From Pigmentiphaga sp. (GTDB lineage: Bacteria; Pseudomonadota; Gammaproteobacteria; Burkholderiales; Burkholderiaceae_B), in contig JALOAI010000007.1 of the NCBI GenBank assembly GCA_023228945.1, forward strand, positions 120,219 to 184,218: a stretch of DNA of 64,000 nucleotides. Direction: 5' to 3'. Position numbers and translations under genes: made by a program. The notes beneath the pieces were generated by a model. The model did not search any database and had not been told where the DNA came from. It saw nothing but the letters and a program-made list of their open reading frames with translations. Below are positions 54,157 to 62,813 of this stretch, one piece after another (within the stretch, counting starts at the first letter, position 1; each line of letters begins with the position of its first letter).

Positions 54157-55131
54157 TCAATTTGGCTTCAAGCCAATCTCGCGAATGACCGCTTCAAGGC
54201 GCGTGGCTAGTTGGGCGGTGGTCTCCGCGACTTCGCCGGGGCTACTGACGCTGGGCTGGAGTCCGGCCGTTGTAAGACGTTCAACAATCTCCGGGTCGCT
54301 CATCACTTTTCTTAGACTGGCGTTGAGGCTGGAAATGGTGGGTTCGGGCGTGCCGCGTGGCGCATAGATGGCAAAGGATACCGGCAGGAGCAAGGGCTCG
54401 TCGAATCCAAGTTCGCGCATGGTAGGGACATTGGGCATCATGGGATGGCGCTCGTCGCCACCGGAGGCGAGGACTCGCAGTTTGCCGGAGTTCAGATGCG
54501 GGATAACGACTTCGGGGCCGCTGATGACCGCGTCGGTATTACCGGCGAGAACATCCTGCATGGCTGGAGCCATGCCGGTGTATGGGACGTGCGTGAAGCT
54601 AGTGCCTAGAGCGCGGGCAATGAGCTCCATGCTGAGATGCATGCCGCTGCCGACTCCTGAACTGCCAACGGTGATCTTGCCAGGATTGGCGCGGGCGTAC
54701 GCGACCATCTCCTCCCACGTTTGATAGGGTGTGTCGTTGCCAACGACGAAGAGAAAACTCAGCTTGGCGACATCGCTGACGCCCGTTATGTCCTGAGGGT
54801 CATAAGGCAGCTTGTCGAAGAGGAGCGGATTGGCGGCCACCGTGGTCCGGTCGACCAGCAAAAGAGTTTTCCCGTCGGGTTTGGCCTGGCTGACCACTCT
54901 GGTGCCGATGGTGGCGTTGGCGCCAGGCCGGTTCTCGACGATGACGGTCTGATCGATGAGGGGCGCCAACTTCATGCCGACGACGCGCGCGAGCATGTCG
55001 GCGGCGCCTCCGGGGGGTGCGGTGATGACAATGGAAGTGGGGGAGGATGTCTGCGCGGTGGTGGCCAGGGGAACGCAGGCCATCAGACACAAGGCGGTCG
55101 TGCGGGATAAGCGGGACAGGATACCAGGCAT
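54157..55131 (-). CDS. Bug/TctC-family periplasmic solute receptor
   Basis: The 324-residue protein has a Sec signal peptide (MPGILSRLSRTTALCLMACVPLATTAQ) and the Bug core SIVITAPPGGAADMLARVVG, VENRPGANATIGTRVVSQAKPDGKTLLL and HVPYTGMAPAMQDVLAGNTDAVI. It diverges from the Rieske dioxygenase operon across a 362-bp region and probably captures the aromatic acid oxidised by that enzyme. Confidence 0.9.
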   Translation of the reverse strand: MPGILSRLSRTTALCLMACVPLATTAQTSSPTSIVITAPPGGAADMLARVVGMKLAPLIDQTVIVENRPGANATIGTRVVSQAKPDGKTLLLVDRTTVAANPLLFDKLPYDPQDITGVSDVAKLSFLFVVGNDTPYQTWEEMVAYARANPGKITVGSSGVGSGMHLSMELIARALGTSFTHVPYTGMAPAMQDVLAGNTDAVISGPEVVIPHLNSGKLRVLASGGDERHPMMPNVPTMRELGFDEPLLLPVSFAIYAPRGTPEPTISSLNASLRKVMSDPEIVERLTTAGLQPSVSSPGEVAETTAQLATRLEAVIREIGLKPN

Positions 55132-55493
55132 ACATCACTCCGGGAGCGGTTGAACGAGGGGGTGGGAAAGGAAGGAGGCTCTTGGACCCTGGAGCCAGGC
55201 CGGCTGCGGCATTGAGATTCAGGAGCCCGGGATCGAATGAGAGCGATAGCGTCTTTTAATAAATGAAGTTCATTTTTAGATGGTATAGAAAGCCTGTCAG
55301 GCTTGCCAATCTAGGGGAAACCCTGTCTGGGATGTCCATCGTTATTTGGTGAGACATTTGAGGATTGTCGCCATTTTTCATTACTTTCTGTTACGGACTT
55401 AATAGTGAACAATATTTACTTATGGATGGCGGCTGCCTATGATGATCGCCAGGTTGTGAACGTCAGCACACAACATACTCGTAGGAGAAAAGC
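55132..55493. other. Divergent promoter region of the Rieske dioxygenase operon
   Basis: This 362-bp AT-rich region carries a near-perfect palindrome AAATGAA-G-TTCATTT at 55261-55275 and an inverted repeat GTTGTG/CACAAC at 55453-55474, 20 bp before the dioxygenase start. Either may be an operator for a regulator encoded elsewhere; no regulator gene adjoins this operon. No ORF was recognised. Confidence 0.6.
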
Positions 55494-56804
55494 ATGTCGT
55501 TGGACACAGCGGAGATCCGATCGCTGATCCGGGAGGGGCACGTGCACAAACGCGTCTACACCGATCAGGCGGTTTTCGATCTGGAGATGGAAAAGATTTT
55601 TGGCAATGCGTGGCTCTACGTCGCCCATGACAGCCAGTTGCGCAAGCCGGGCGACTTCGTCCGCTCCCGCATGGGCAAGAACGAAGTGATCGTCACCCGT
55701 GATCATGACGGCGCGATTCATGTCTTGAAGAATAGCTGTCCGCACCGGGGCGCCACCGTGTGCAGCGATAAGCGGGGCAATGTGCGCAACCTGGTGTGCG
55801 GCTATCATGCCTGGGCCTTTGCGCTGGATGGCACGCTCAAGGGCTTGCCTCATCCTTCCAGCTATCCAGAGGACTTCATCATCGGCGCCCGGGAGAACTC
55901 CCTGGGCCGTGCGCCGCGCGTCGAGGTCTATCGGGGTTTTGTCTTTGCCAGCCTGGCCGAGAGCGGGCCGTCGCTTCGCGAGTTTCTGGGGCCCATGCTG
56001 CTTGCCATCGACAACCTCGTGGATCGCGCGCCGGAAGGCGAGATAGAGCTGTGCGATACCGGTTTTCAACTGGAGTACCGCGCCAACTGGAAGATGCACC
56101 ACGAGAACGCCAACGACACGATTCATCCCGGCGTGGTGCACGAATCTTCGGTGACCACGGCGAATCGCAACAAGAATCCCGACACCGGCTTCGATGACGG
56201 CCAGACCCGGCAAATGATGCGTGCCAACGGCTTCGGCAAACGGGAGTGGGAGAGCATAGAACAGTATGCCTTGCCCAATGGCCATAGCTATATGGGCGGG
56301 ATCTACCAGGAAGGTGTGCTGGTGCGCCAGGAAAACGACCCGACGCAAGCCGAGTACCTCGCCGCCTTGAAGGATGCCCATGGCGCACAGCGTGCGGCGG
56401 AGATCCTGGAGATCAACCGTTTCAACAACTTGATCTACCCCAATCTCAATATCAATGCCCAGTACCACCAATTGCGTGTCGTGCATCCGGTGGCGCCGGA
56501 TCGCACCATGGTGTTCGCCTATTGCTTCCGCTTGAAGGGAGCGCCGGAAGGCGTATTTCATCGGGCGGTCCGCTTCCTCTCGAACCTGAGTTCTCCAGCC
56601 TCGATGATTTTGGGCGACGACGCGGGTATTTTTGAAAGCTGCGATGTCGGCCTCACCCGCAGCGACGGCGTTGAATGGGTCAACGTACAGCGCGGCCTGG
56701 GATTCGACCGGCCGCACGACGAAGGGGGCGTGTCGTCCGCGGCGACGGAGGCTCCGATCCGGACTCAGTTCACGGCCTGGCTGGATTACATGACGCAAGC
56801 TTGA
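55494..56804 (+). CDS. Aromatic ring-hydroxylating dioxygenase, alpha (large) subunit
   Basis: The 436-residue protein has a Rieske [2Fe-2S] motif C82-P-H84-x17-C102-G-Y-H105 and the mononuclear iron site N-A-N-D208-T-I-H211-P-G-V-V-H216 in the C-terminal catalytic domain. The Asp208 bridge to the neighbouring Rieske centre is present. AGGAG precedes the ATG. Enzymes of this type insert O2 into aromatic acids such as benzoate, anthranilate or phthalate relatives to give cis-diols or catechols. The small subunit is next. No ferredoxin or reductase gene is in the cluster, so electrons must come from elsewhere. Confidence 0.9.
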   Translation: MSLDTAEIRSLIREGHVHKRVYTDQAVFDLEMEKIFGNAWLYVAHDSQLRKPGDFVRSRMGKNEVIVTRDHDGAIHVLKNSCPHRGATVCSDKRGNVRNLVCGYHAWAFALDGTLKGLPHPSSYPEDFIIGARENSLGRAPRVEVYRGFVFASLAESGPSLREFLGPMLLAIDNLVDRAPEGEIELCDTGFQLEYRANWKMHHENANDTIHPGVVHESSVTTANRNKNPDTGFDDGQTRQMMRANGFGKREWESIEQYALPNGHSYMGGIYQEGVLVRQENDPTQAEYLAALKDAHGAQRAAEILEINRFNNLIYPNLNINAQYHQLRVVHPVAPDRTMVFAYCFRLKGAPEGVFHRAVRFLSNLSSPASMILGDDAGIFESCDVGLTRSDGVEWVNVQRGLGFDRPHDEGGVSSAATEAPIRTQFTAWLDYMTQA

Positions 56805-56822
56805 GAGAGGAGCCACCGAACC

Positions 56823-57353
56823 ATGACCTACACTGCCCTTGCCATGGAGCAATCCAACCCTTGCATGGCGGCCATAGACTCGCGGGAAGCGCGGGATTTT
56901 CTCTACCACGAGGCCCGGCTTCTGGATCGCGGCCAGTTCGACGCATGGCTGGATCTGTTCGACGAGGACGGCATCTATTGGGTGCCGACACGGTCCGAAC
57001 AAGCCGATCCGCTCGGCATGCCATCCATCATCTATGAGAACAAGGATGTGCTGGCGATGCGGGTGAGTCGCCTGATGCATCCCAGAACGTACAGCGTGCA
57101 TCCGCGGCCCCGCACCACGCACGTCGTCGGCAACGTGCATCTTCTCGACGATACCGCGGCACCCGACGGCTCCTGCGCGGTGGCCTCGGTATTCATGGTG
57201 CACGAGTATGTAGCCGAGCGGCGGCGCCTGTTCTCGGGCTTGTGCGAACATCGCTTGCGTCGGGATGCCGCCGGCAAGCTCAGGATACTGGCCAAGCGTG
57301 TGGACCTGGTGGATGCCGAAGCAACCCATTCCGCCTTTCTGATTCCCTTTTGA
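56823..57353 (+). CDS. Aromatic ring-hydroxylating dioxygenase, beta (small) subunit
   Basis: This 176-residue protein fits the NTF2-like beta subunit fold of Rieske dioxygenases: FLYHEARLLDRGQFDAWLDLFDEDGIYWVPT near the N-terminus, then HPRPRTTHVVGNVHL and KLRILAKRVDLVDAE at the end. It binds the alpha subunit to give an alpha3beta3 hexamer and has a structural role. It starts 18 bp after the alpha gene and ends 15 bp before the enolase-superfamily gene. Confidence 0.9.
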   Translation: MTYTALAMEQSNPCMAAIDSREARDFLYHEARLLDRGQFDAWLDLFDEDGIYWVPTRSEQADPLGMPSIIYENKDVLAMRVSRLMHPRTYSVHPRPRTTHVVGNVHLLDDTAAPDGSCAVASVFMVHEYVAERRRLFSGLCEHRLRRDAAGKLRILAKRVDLVDAEATHSAFLIPF

Positions 57354-57368
57354 GACGACGGAAAGGAC

Positions 57369-58538
57369 ATGGCTAGAATCGTCGATATCATCGAACGCAC
57401 GATCCAGGTGTCATCGAGCATGCGCAACGCCGACATCGGTTTCGATGAGATGACGGCCACCGCGCTGGTGGTGGTGTCCGATGTGATGCGGCAGGGCAAG
57501 CCGGTGGTGGGGCTGGCTTTCGACTCCATCGGCCGCTATGCGCATGGCTTCCTCGTCAACGAGCGCATGGGGCCGCGGCTGTTGTCGGCCGATCCCTCGC
57601 TGTATGCCTGTGCCGACGGACCCGGCATCGATCCCCTCCGGGCCTGGAGCGTCATGATGCGCAACGAGAAAGCTGGCGGCCATGGCGAGCGGGCGGGAGC
57701 CGTGGGCCTGCTTGACGCAGCCCTCTGGGACCTCCAGGCAAAGCTGCTCGATCAGCCGCTTTGGAAGATGCTGTGCGATCGATTCCCCGGCGCGTCGCAG
57801 CCCGATCGCGTGACCGTGTACGCCAGCGGCGGTCATTATCAAGCCGGCGAGGCCCCGCAACGCCTGCGCGATGAACTGTGCGCCTACCAGGATCTGGGGT
57901 ATCACCACTTCAAGATCAAGGCCGGTGGAGCGTCCGGCGGGATCGACCAGACCCGTATCGAAGCCGCCTTGTCGGCGTTGACGGCGGGCCAGACGCTCGC
58001 GGTCGACTTCAATGCGGGGCTTCAGTCTCAGACTGCGGATGCGGCCATCGAAGGTCTAGCGGGCTACGGTCTCGCCTGGATCGAGGAGCCGGTGGACCCG
58101 CTGGATTACCGCTTGTTGGCGCAGCTGCGCGCACGCCATCCCATGCCGATGTCCACCGGCGAGAATCTGTTCTCGCTGGCCGATGTCCGGAATCTGCTGC
58201 GCCATGGCGGCCTGGACTCTACGCGTGATTTCATTAATGTGGACATTTCGCTCAGCTACGGGATCCCGGAGTATCTCCGCATTCTCGATCTTGCGGCGCA
58301 GGCCGGATGGGCGCGGCGCGCTTTCGTGCCCCATGCCGGCCATCTGTTCGCGTTGCATGTGGTGGGGGGGCTGGGGCTGGGCGGCCATGAAACGGCGCCC
58401 AGCCATCCCCTGCTGGGCGGGTTTCCCGCGGGCAGCACCCTGGCCGACGGCATGTTGTGCTTGCCGGATGCGCCCGGCGTCGGCTTCGAGGCCCATGCCG
58501 GCCTCTGCAAGGTATTTGAACCCATGCTTCGTCCCTGA
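57369..58538 (+). CDS. Enolase-superfamily enzyme (mandelate racemase/muconate lactonizing-like)
   Basis: The 389-residue protein keeps the enolase-superfamily residues: Lys pair in HFKIKAGG, metal ligands in AVDFNAG, IEEPVDP and STGENLF, and a late His in VPHAGH. It lacks the SSHLFPE and WLE sequence typical of true mandelate racemase, so another reaction is expected, such as sugar-acid dehydration or a cycloisomerase step. It is part of the Rieske dioxygenase operon, which suggests an acid intermediate of that pathway. Confidence 0.84.
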   Translation: MARIVDIIERTIQVSSSMRNADIGFDEMTATALVVVSDVMRQGKPVVGLAFDSIGRYAHGFLVNERMGPRLLSADPSLYACADGPGIDPLRAWSVMMRNEKAGGHGERAGAVGLLDAALWDLQAKLLDQPLWKMLCDRFPGASQPDRVTVYASGGHYQAGEAPQRLRDELCAYQDLGYHHFKIKAGGASGGIDQTRIEAALSALTAGQTLAVDFNAGLQSQTADAAIEGLAGYGLAWIEEPVDPLDYRLLAQLRARHPMPMSTGENLFSLADVRNLLRHGGLDSTRDFINVDISLSYGIPEYLRILDLAAQAGWARRAFVPHAGHLFALHVVGGLGLGGHETAPSHPLLGGFPAGSTLADGMLCLPDAPGVGFEAHAGLCKVFEPMLRP

Positions 58539-58579
58539 GGCGCGCCCCGGGCGGAGCAATTTTTCAAGGAGTGGAATCC

Positions 58580-59017
58580 ATGGCCAAACTCAGACACGTT
58601 GCAATCCAGGTACCCAACCTGGAGCGTGCGGCGAAGTTCTACGAGGAGTCGCTGGAGCTGGTTCGCGTTGCGGAAGCAAAGTCGCCGATCGGCAATGCCA
58701 TCATGCTGTCGGACGGCACCGTGAACCTGACGCTGCTCAATTTTCCCGAAGGCAAGGGCGGACAGTTGCACGGGCCGGATTGGGCCGGGCTGCATCATAT
58801 CGGCTTCGTGGTGGACGACGAAGAGGTGACGGCGCAGCGTATCGCCGATGCGGGAGGCCGCTTCTTCATGCGCATACCCGAGGGGTATCCGGGCGTGGAC
58901 GCCGAAGCGAAGTTCAAGGATCCGTTTGGCATTGTGTTCGACATTTCCGAACATATCTGGACGATCGAATCCAAGAGCGGCGATGAGGCGGCGCACGGCC
59001 ACGAGCAACGATCCTGA
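58580..59017 (+). CDS. VOC-superfamily metalloprotein (glyoxalase/dioxygenase-like)
   Basis: This 145-residue protein is a single-domain VOC (vicinal oxygen chelate) fold: LRHVAIQVPNLERAAKFYEESL, LHHIGFVVDD and KDPFGIVFDISEHIWTIE. His in RHVAI and HHIGF and a late Glu are candidate metal ligands. It may be an isomerase, epimerase, lyase or dioxygenase. AAGGAG lies 9 bases before the ATG. It follows the enolase-superfamily gene in the operon. Confidence 0.83.
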   Translation: MAKLRHVAIQVPNLERAAKFYEESLELVRVAEAKSPIGNAIMLSDGTVNLTLLNFPEGKGGQLHGPDWAGLHHIGFVVDDEEVTAQRIADAGGRFFMRIPEGYPGVDAEAKFKDPFGIVFDISEHIWTIESKSGDEAAHGHEQRS

Positions 59018-59048
59018 TACGACCGATAGCATTGCGCGAAACGACATC

Positions 59049-60107
59049 ATGCCAACCATTTATCAGTTCGATCTCAGCTTTGAAGACAATGCCAGGCAAG
59101 GGCCGAGGTTTGACGGCCCCTGGCCGCGCGTGCCCGAGGTTCCGGGCAAAACCTTTCTGGGCCTGCCGGTGAACTCGCGTTACGGCATCGCCGCGGGGCC
59201 GGGAATCAATTCGCGGTGGCTGGAGTGCTATGGCCGGCTGGGGTTCGATATCCTGACCTATAAAACCGTGCGCCTGGTGGAGCGCCTGGCGCATCCGGCA
59301 CCGAACTTCACGTATCTCGAGGCCGACGCAAGCGCCGCCGCCGAGGCGGCGCTCGGCATCGGCGCGGCCGGCTCGGCTCTGCCGCCCGAAGTGGCCTGGA
59401 CGGGAGGGTCGATCGGGACGCCGTCCTCGGCACCGGCCTTCTGGCAGGAGGACATCGCCGTGGCCAAGGCGGGCTTGGGCTCCGGGCAGGTGCTCATCGT
59501 ATCCGTGATGGGAACGGCAAGCAGCGGGATGAGCCGGGATGCCTTTGCCAACGAGTTTGAAACTCTCGCGGGCATGGCCAGGGAGGCGGGGGCCGACGTT
59601 GTCGAGGGCAATCTGTCCTGTCCCAATGTCACGGCCGAAGAGGGACAGGTCTATCTGGATACGGCGCTTTCCGCGCAGATCGCACAGGCTTTGCGCCGCG
59701 GCGCCGGCGGCCTCCCGACGCTGCTCAAAGTCGGCCATTTGGGTCCGGAAATGAGTGCTTTCTTGCGCGCCGTCGCGCCTCACGCCAGTGGCGTAGTGAT
59801 GGCCAATGCGTTGGCGCGGCCTATCCTGGATCGGTCGGGGGCCCCATATTTCGGTTCCTCTCGCCGCATGGCGGGGGTGCATGGGGCGGGCATCCACCAT
59901 TTATCCCTCGATTGTGTGCGCGAGGCCAGGGCCATCATCGATCGCGAGCGACTCGGGCTGGAGGTGGTCGGCGTGGGCGGCGCGAGCACGCCGGAGCGGG
60001 CGGCGGCCTTTATCGAAGCCGGAGCCTGCGCCGCCCTCGTCGCCTCGTCGGCCTTCATTGCGCCATTCTCGGCGTGTGTGCTCAAGGAGCAACGCCCCGA
60101 TATTTGA
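59049..60107 (+). CDS. Dihydroorotate dehydrogenase-like flavoprotein
   Basis: The 352-residue protein starts at the ATG of MPTIYQFDLSF. It is a TIM-barrel FMN enzyme like dihydroorotate and dihydropyrimidine dehydrogenases: GIAAGPGINSRWLE, LIVSVMG, VEGNLSCPNV (the NxSCPN active-site loop), TLLKVGH and VVGVGGASTPERA, the phosphate-binding loop. It is unlikely to be the housekeeping pyrD because of the operon context. It may reduce or oxidise a ring or enone intermediate made by the Rieske enzyme. It ends the operon, 8 bp before a convergent gene. Confidence 0.85.
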   Translation: MPTIYQFDLSFEDNARQGPRFDGPWPRVPEVPGKTFLGLPVNSRYGIAAGPGINSRWLECYGRLGFDILTYKTVRLVERLAHPAPNFTYLEADASAAAEAALGIGAAGSALPPEVAWTGGSIGTPSSAPAFWQEDIAVAKAGLGSGQVLIVSVMGTASSGMSRDAFANEFETLAGMAREAGADVVEGNLSCPNVTAEEGQVYLDTALSAQIAQALRRGAGGLPTLLKVGHLGPEMSAFLRAVAPHASGVVMANALARPILDRSGAPYFGSSRRMAGVHGAGIHHLSLDCVREARAIIDRERLGLEVVGVGGASTPERAAAFIEAGACAALVASSAFIAPFSACVLKEQRPDI

Positions 60108-60115
60108 GCCGTGTT

Positions 60116-61843
60116 TCAGCCACGATCAGCTACCAGCGCGTCCGCCAGCTTGCCCAGGTAGCGTTCCCGCTTGCGCGCCTTGAGTTTGGCCAGGTCGACG
60201 CGGATCAGGCCATCCACGCTGTTGCTGAAGGCGGGGTCCACGCCGAACGCCAGGAAGCTCACGCCGCCCGGCTCGCAAAGCTCCACGTATTGTTTGTACA
60301 AAACGGGAACGCGGGCTCCCAGACGATCGAGCTCGCCCCGCAACACCTTCATCGCGGAGTCCGCATCCAGCGAGCTGAATTCCGGCGGCTGGGCCGTATA
60401 GCGAAAGGGGTGGGCGGATTCCGCCAGTTGCCGGGTGTCGCCGAAGTAGCGGCTGTAATAGCCCACCAGCCATTCCCGGGCTTCGGCGGGCAGGGTGGCG
60501 CTGATCGAAACCGGGCCGAACAGGTAGCGGACGTCCGGGTGGTGGCGCAGCCAGGCGCCGATGCCGTACCAGAGATAATCCAGGCTGCGGCTGCCCCAAT
60601 AGGCCGGCGCGACGAAGCTGCGGCCCAGCTCCACGCCGTGCCGCACCATGTCGTGCAGTTCCGGCTGAAAGCGAAAAAGGGAGGTGCTGTACAGGCCTGC
60701 CATGCCGCGCTCAGCCAGGATGCGCGCCCCCGGCGCGGCGCGATAGGCGCCCGCGATCTCGCAGGCCTGATCATCCCAGAGCACGATATGGTCGTACCAG
60801 GTGTCGTAGCGGTCGGTGTCGGCTCGCCGGCCGGTGCCTTCGCCGACGCTGCGGAAGGTAAGCTCGCGCAGCCGCCCGATTTCGCGCAGCAGGGCTGAGT
60901 CGGAGCCCAGTGGGCCGGCGTGGATGCGCTTGCCGTCGGCCGTATTGCCCAGCAGAGGGAGTTGCTCGATTTCGCCACGCAGGATTCGCAGACAGGGCCG
61001 GTGTCCCACCGGTTGCGGGGCCCGCCATTCCGGCGTGGGGCGCGAGAGCGTGTCCACCGCGCGTCGGACGGCCTGGCTGGCGGTCCTGCGGTCGCGTTCG
61101 GCTCCCGGCAGCTCTTCCGCGGGGCAGGGGGCGCCGGCGCGAATGGTGAGGCGGGCGCCGCGCCGCGCGAACAGCTCCCGTGGCAGTAGCGCCGTGCCCA
61201 GCGGCTTGTAGAGGGCGGAGGCGCCGTAAAACAGCACGGAGTTGCGGCCCTCGATGCGCATGGGCAGGATGGGCGCGCCGGCGCTTTGCGCCATGCGCAC
61301 GAATCCCGGCCGCCAAGGGCCGTCCTGCAGACCGCGCCAGTCGAGCCTGGAAACCTCGCCGGCTGGGAAAATGATCACCGCGCAATCCTGTTCCAGGGCC
61401 TGGCGCACGGCGGTCAGTTGGGTCGCGGAGGCGCGTCCCTCGAATACCGGTACCGGAATCAGAAGATCGTCGATACATCCCAGCCAGCCCAGCACCTCGT
61501 TGCCGATGACGCGGACGTCGCGCCGCACGCTGCCGACGCAGGCGAGCAGGGCCATGGCGTCGATACCGCCCATGGGATGGTTGGCCGCGATCACGACCCG
61601 GCCCTGTTCGGGGATGCGCTGGCGCTCGACGGGATCGATCAGGTAGCGGCAGTCCAGGTGTTCCAGAGCGGCCTCGATCATGGCGAGGCCACGCAAATGC
61701 GCGTGTTCGGCGAGAAACGATTCGATCTGGTCGAGGCGGGCAACTTTGGCGAAGCGCCGCAATAGCGGCTGCGCCAAGCGTGCCCGCCTGCCCTCGAACC
61801 AATGGGGAAAGCGGGACTCGACCCGCTCCTGCAGCTTGAGCAT
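60116..61843 (-). CDS. Fused lysophospholipid-type acyltransferase and N-acyltransferase (OlsF-like)
   Basis: This 575-residue protein has an N-terminal PlsC-like domain with NHPMGGID (residues 88-95) and FPAGEVSRLD. The C-terminal domain (about 280-560) is of the hemolysin/OlsB N-acyltransferase type (LRELTFRSVGEGTGRRADTDRYDTWYDHIVLWD, PAYWGSRSLDYLWYGIG). That order matches OlsF, the bifunctional ornithine-lipid synthase, which acylates ornithine and then adds the second fatty acid. It would make membrane aminolipids that replace phospholipids under phosphate limitation. The gene stands alone, convergent to the Rieske operon. Confidence 0.8.
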   Translation of the reverse strand: MLKLQERVESRFPHWFEGRRARLAQPLLRRFAKVARLDQIESFLAEHAHLRGLAMIEAALEHLDCRYLIDPVERQRIPEQGRVVIAANHPMGGIDAMALLACVGSVRRDVRVIGNEVLGWLGCIDDLLIPVPVFEGRASATQLTAVRQALEQDCAVIIFPAGEVSRLDWRGLQDGPWRPGFVRMAQSAGAPILPMRIEGRNSVLFYGASALYKPLGTALLPRELFARRGARLTIRAGAPCPAEELPGAERDRRTASQAVRRAVDTLSRPTPEWRAPQPVGHRPCLRILRGEIEQLPLLGNTADGKRIHAGPLGSDSALLREIGRLRELTFRSVGEGTGRRADTDRYDTWYDHIVLWDDQACEIAGAYRAAPGARILAERGMAGLYSTSLFRFQPELHDMVRHGVELGRSFVAPAYWGSRSLDYLWYGIGAWLRHHPDVRYLFGPVSISATLPAEAREWLVGYYSRYFGDTRQLAESAHPFRYTAQPPEFSSLDADSAMKVLRGELDRLGARVPVLYKQYVELCEPGGVSFLAFGVDPAFSNSVDGLIRVDLAKLKARKRERYLGKLADALVADRG

Positions 61844-61941
61844 TGCATTTCATCCAACGGCATGATGATCTGCGAACACTAGGCCCTGGATGTTGCAGCC
61901 GCGTGAAGTTGCCTCGCGGACGACGGCGATGTGGCGTCGGA

Positions 61942-61965
61942 CTGACCACCCGCCTAAGCACAAGC
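61942..61965 (+). repeat. Degraded trace of the dispersed intergenic repeat (trace D)
   Basis: TGACCACCCGCCTAAGCACAAG matches the first 22 bases of copies A and B with few changes. It lies in a 200-bp intergenic region and is not attached to a gene stop here. Confidence 0.45.
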
Positions 61966-62043
61966 GGGCCCACCTCGCGGCCTGCATGCCGCTCGGATTC
62001 GCCAGGCCGGCAACCGTCCATCAGGACGGTTGCCTGTCCAGGC

Positions 62044-62592
62044 TCATCCTTCCAGCTCGAGATCGATCAGGATGAATGCCATGCGGCATACCCGGTTGGA
62101 GCGGTTCGACCAACTGTGGTTGGTGGCGCGCTGCACCAGCACGTCGCCAGGGCGCATCAGGCGCTCTTCTTTGTCGAGCACGGCATGGATTTCGCCTTCC
62201 AGGCAGATGGCGTAATCCAGGGTTTGTGTTTTGTGGAACCAGAAGTGGCGAGCCGGATCGGCGGGGCCGCTGGCCCGGACCTTATTGTCGTCGATGAAGC
62301 GCGCCAGGCGGGCATGATCGTATTGCGCATCCGGCGGGAATTCGGCGATACGGAACACCGTGCCGCGAGGCGAATGAAAGCCGAATGGATGTCCCGCGGG
62401 GGCGGGATCGGCGCCGGGCGCGGCGGCCTCGCCGGTGGCCCAGATCACCTGCGCCTGTGGCAGGCCTGGTTCGGTGACGCGGTTTGGCGCCGGGCCATCG
62501 AACACGAAATAGGAGCGGCCTTCGGCGTCTTCGCCGGTCACGAAGCGGCGTGTGCCGACGGGGGATTCCGGATCGCTTCTCGAGGATGTCAT
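62044..62592 (-). CDS. Cupin-domain protein
   Basis: This 182-residue protein starts at the ATG of MTSSRSDPES. The C-terminal part is a cupin barrel (ARHFWFHKTQTLDYAICLEGEIHAVLDKEERLMRPGDVLVQRATNHSWSN) whose conserved His and Glu are partly changed, so metal binding is uncertain. Relatives are called cupins of catabolic operons; the activity is unknown. It diverges from the Bug gene at 62.8 kb and shares with it a pair of related 16-bp palindromic sites. Confidence 0.78.
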   Translation of the reverse strand: MTSSRSDPESPVGTRRFVTGEDAEGRSYFVFDGPAPNRVTEPGLPQAQVIWATGEAAAPGADPAPAGHPFGFHSPRGTVFRIAEFPPDAQYDHARLARFIDDNKVRASGPADPARHFWFHKTQTLDYAICLEGEIHAVLDKEERLMRPGDVLVQRATNHSWSNRSNRVCRMAFILIDLELEG

Positions 62593-62612
62593 GGATCGAG
62601 CCTTGTTATTAA

Positions 62613-62628
62613 AACGATACGAATCGTT
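62613..62628. promoter_or_regulatory. Palindrome AACGAT-ACGA-ATCGTT before the cupin gene
   Basis: This perfect inverted repeat, with 6-bp arms and a 4-bp spacer, lies 21 bp upstream of the cupin start. A related site, GACGATACGGATAGTT (13 of 16 identical), lies at 62735-62750 before the Bug gene. They are probably operators for a regulator outside the window. Confidence 0.6.
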
Positions 62629-62734
62629 CCATAAAATAAATGACCAGTCAATATGAAAAGACCAGGGCCGGGTAAGGACTTTCCCTGAGTGCTCGAATGG
62701 TTGACAGCAGGCAAAAGCAGTCCTTAATATACGA

Positions 62735-62750
62735 GACGATACGGATAGTT
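62735..62750. promoter_or_regulatory. Related palindromic site GACGATACGGATAGTT before the Bug gene
   Basis: It matches the 62613 palindrome at 13 of 16 bases and lies 64 bp before the Bug start, in the same divergent region. Confidence 0.5.
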
Positions 62751-62813
62751 TTAGATAAGGGTGGCGCAAGCGCCCCCTGCCCATGGGAAAACGAACGAAG
62801 AGGAGACGCTTCG

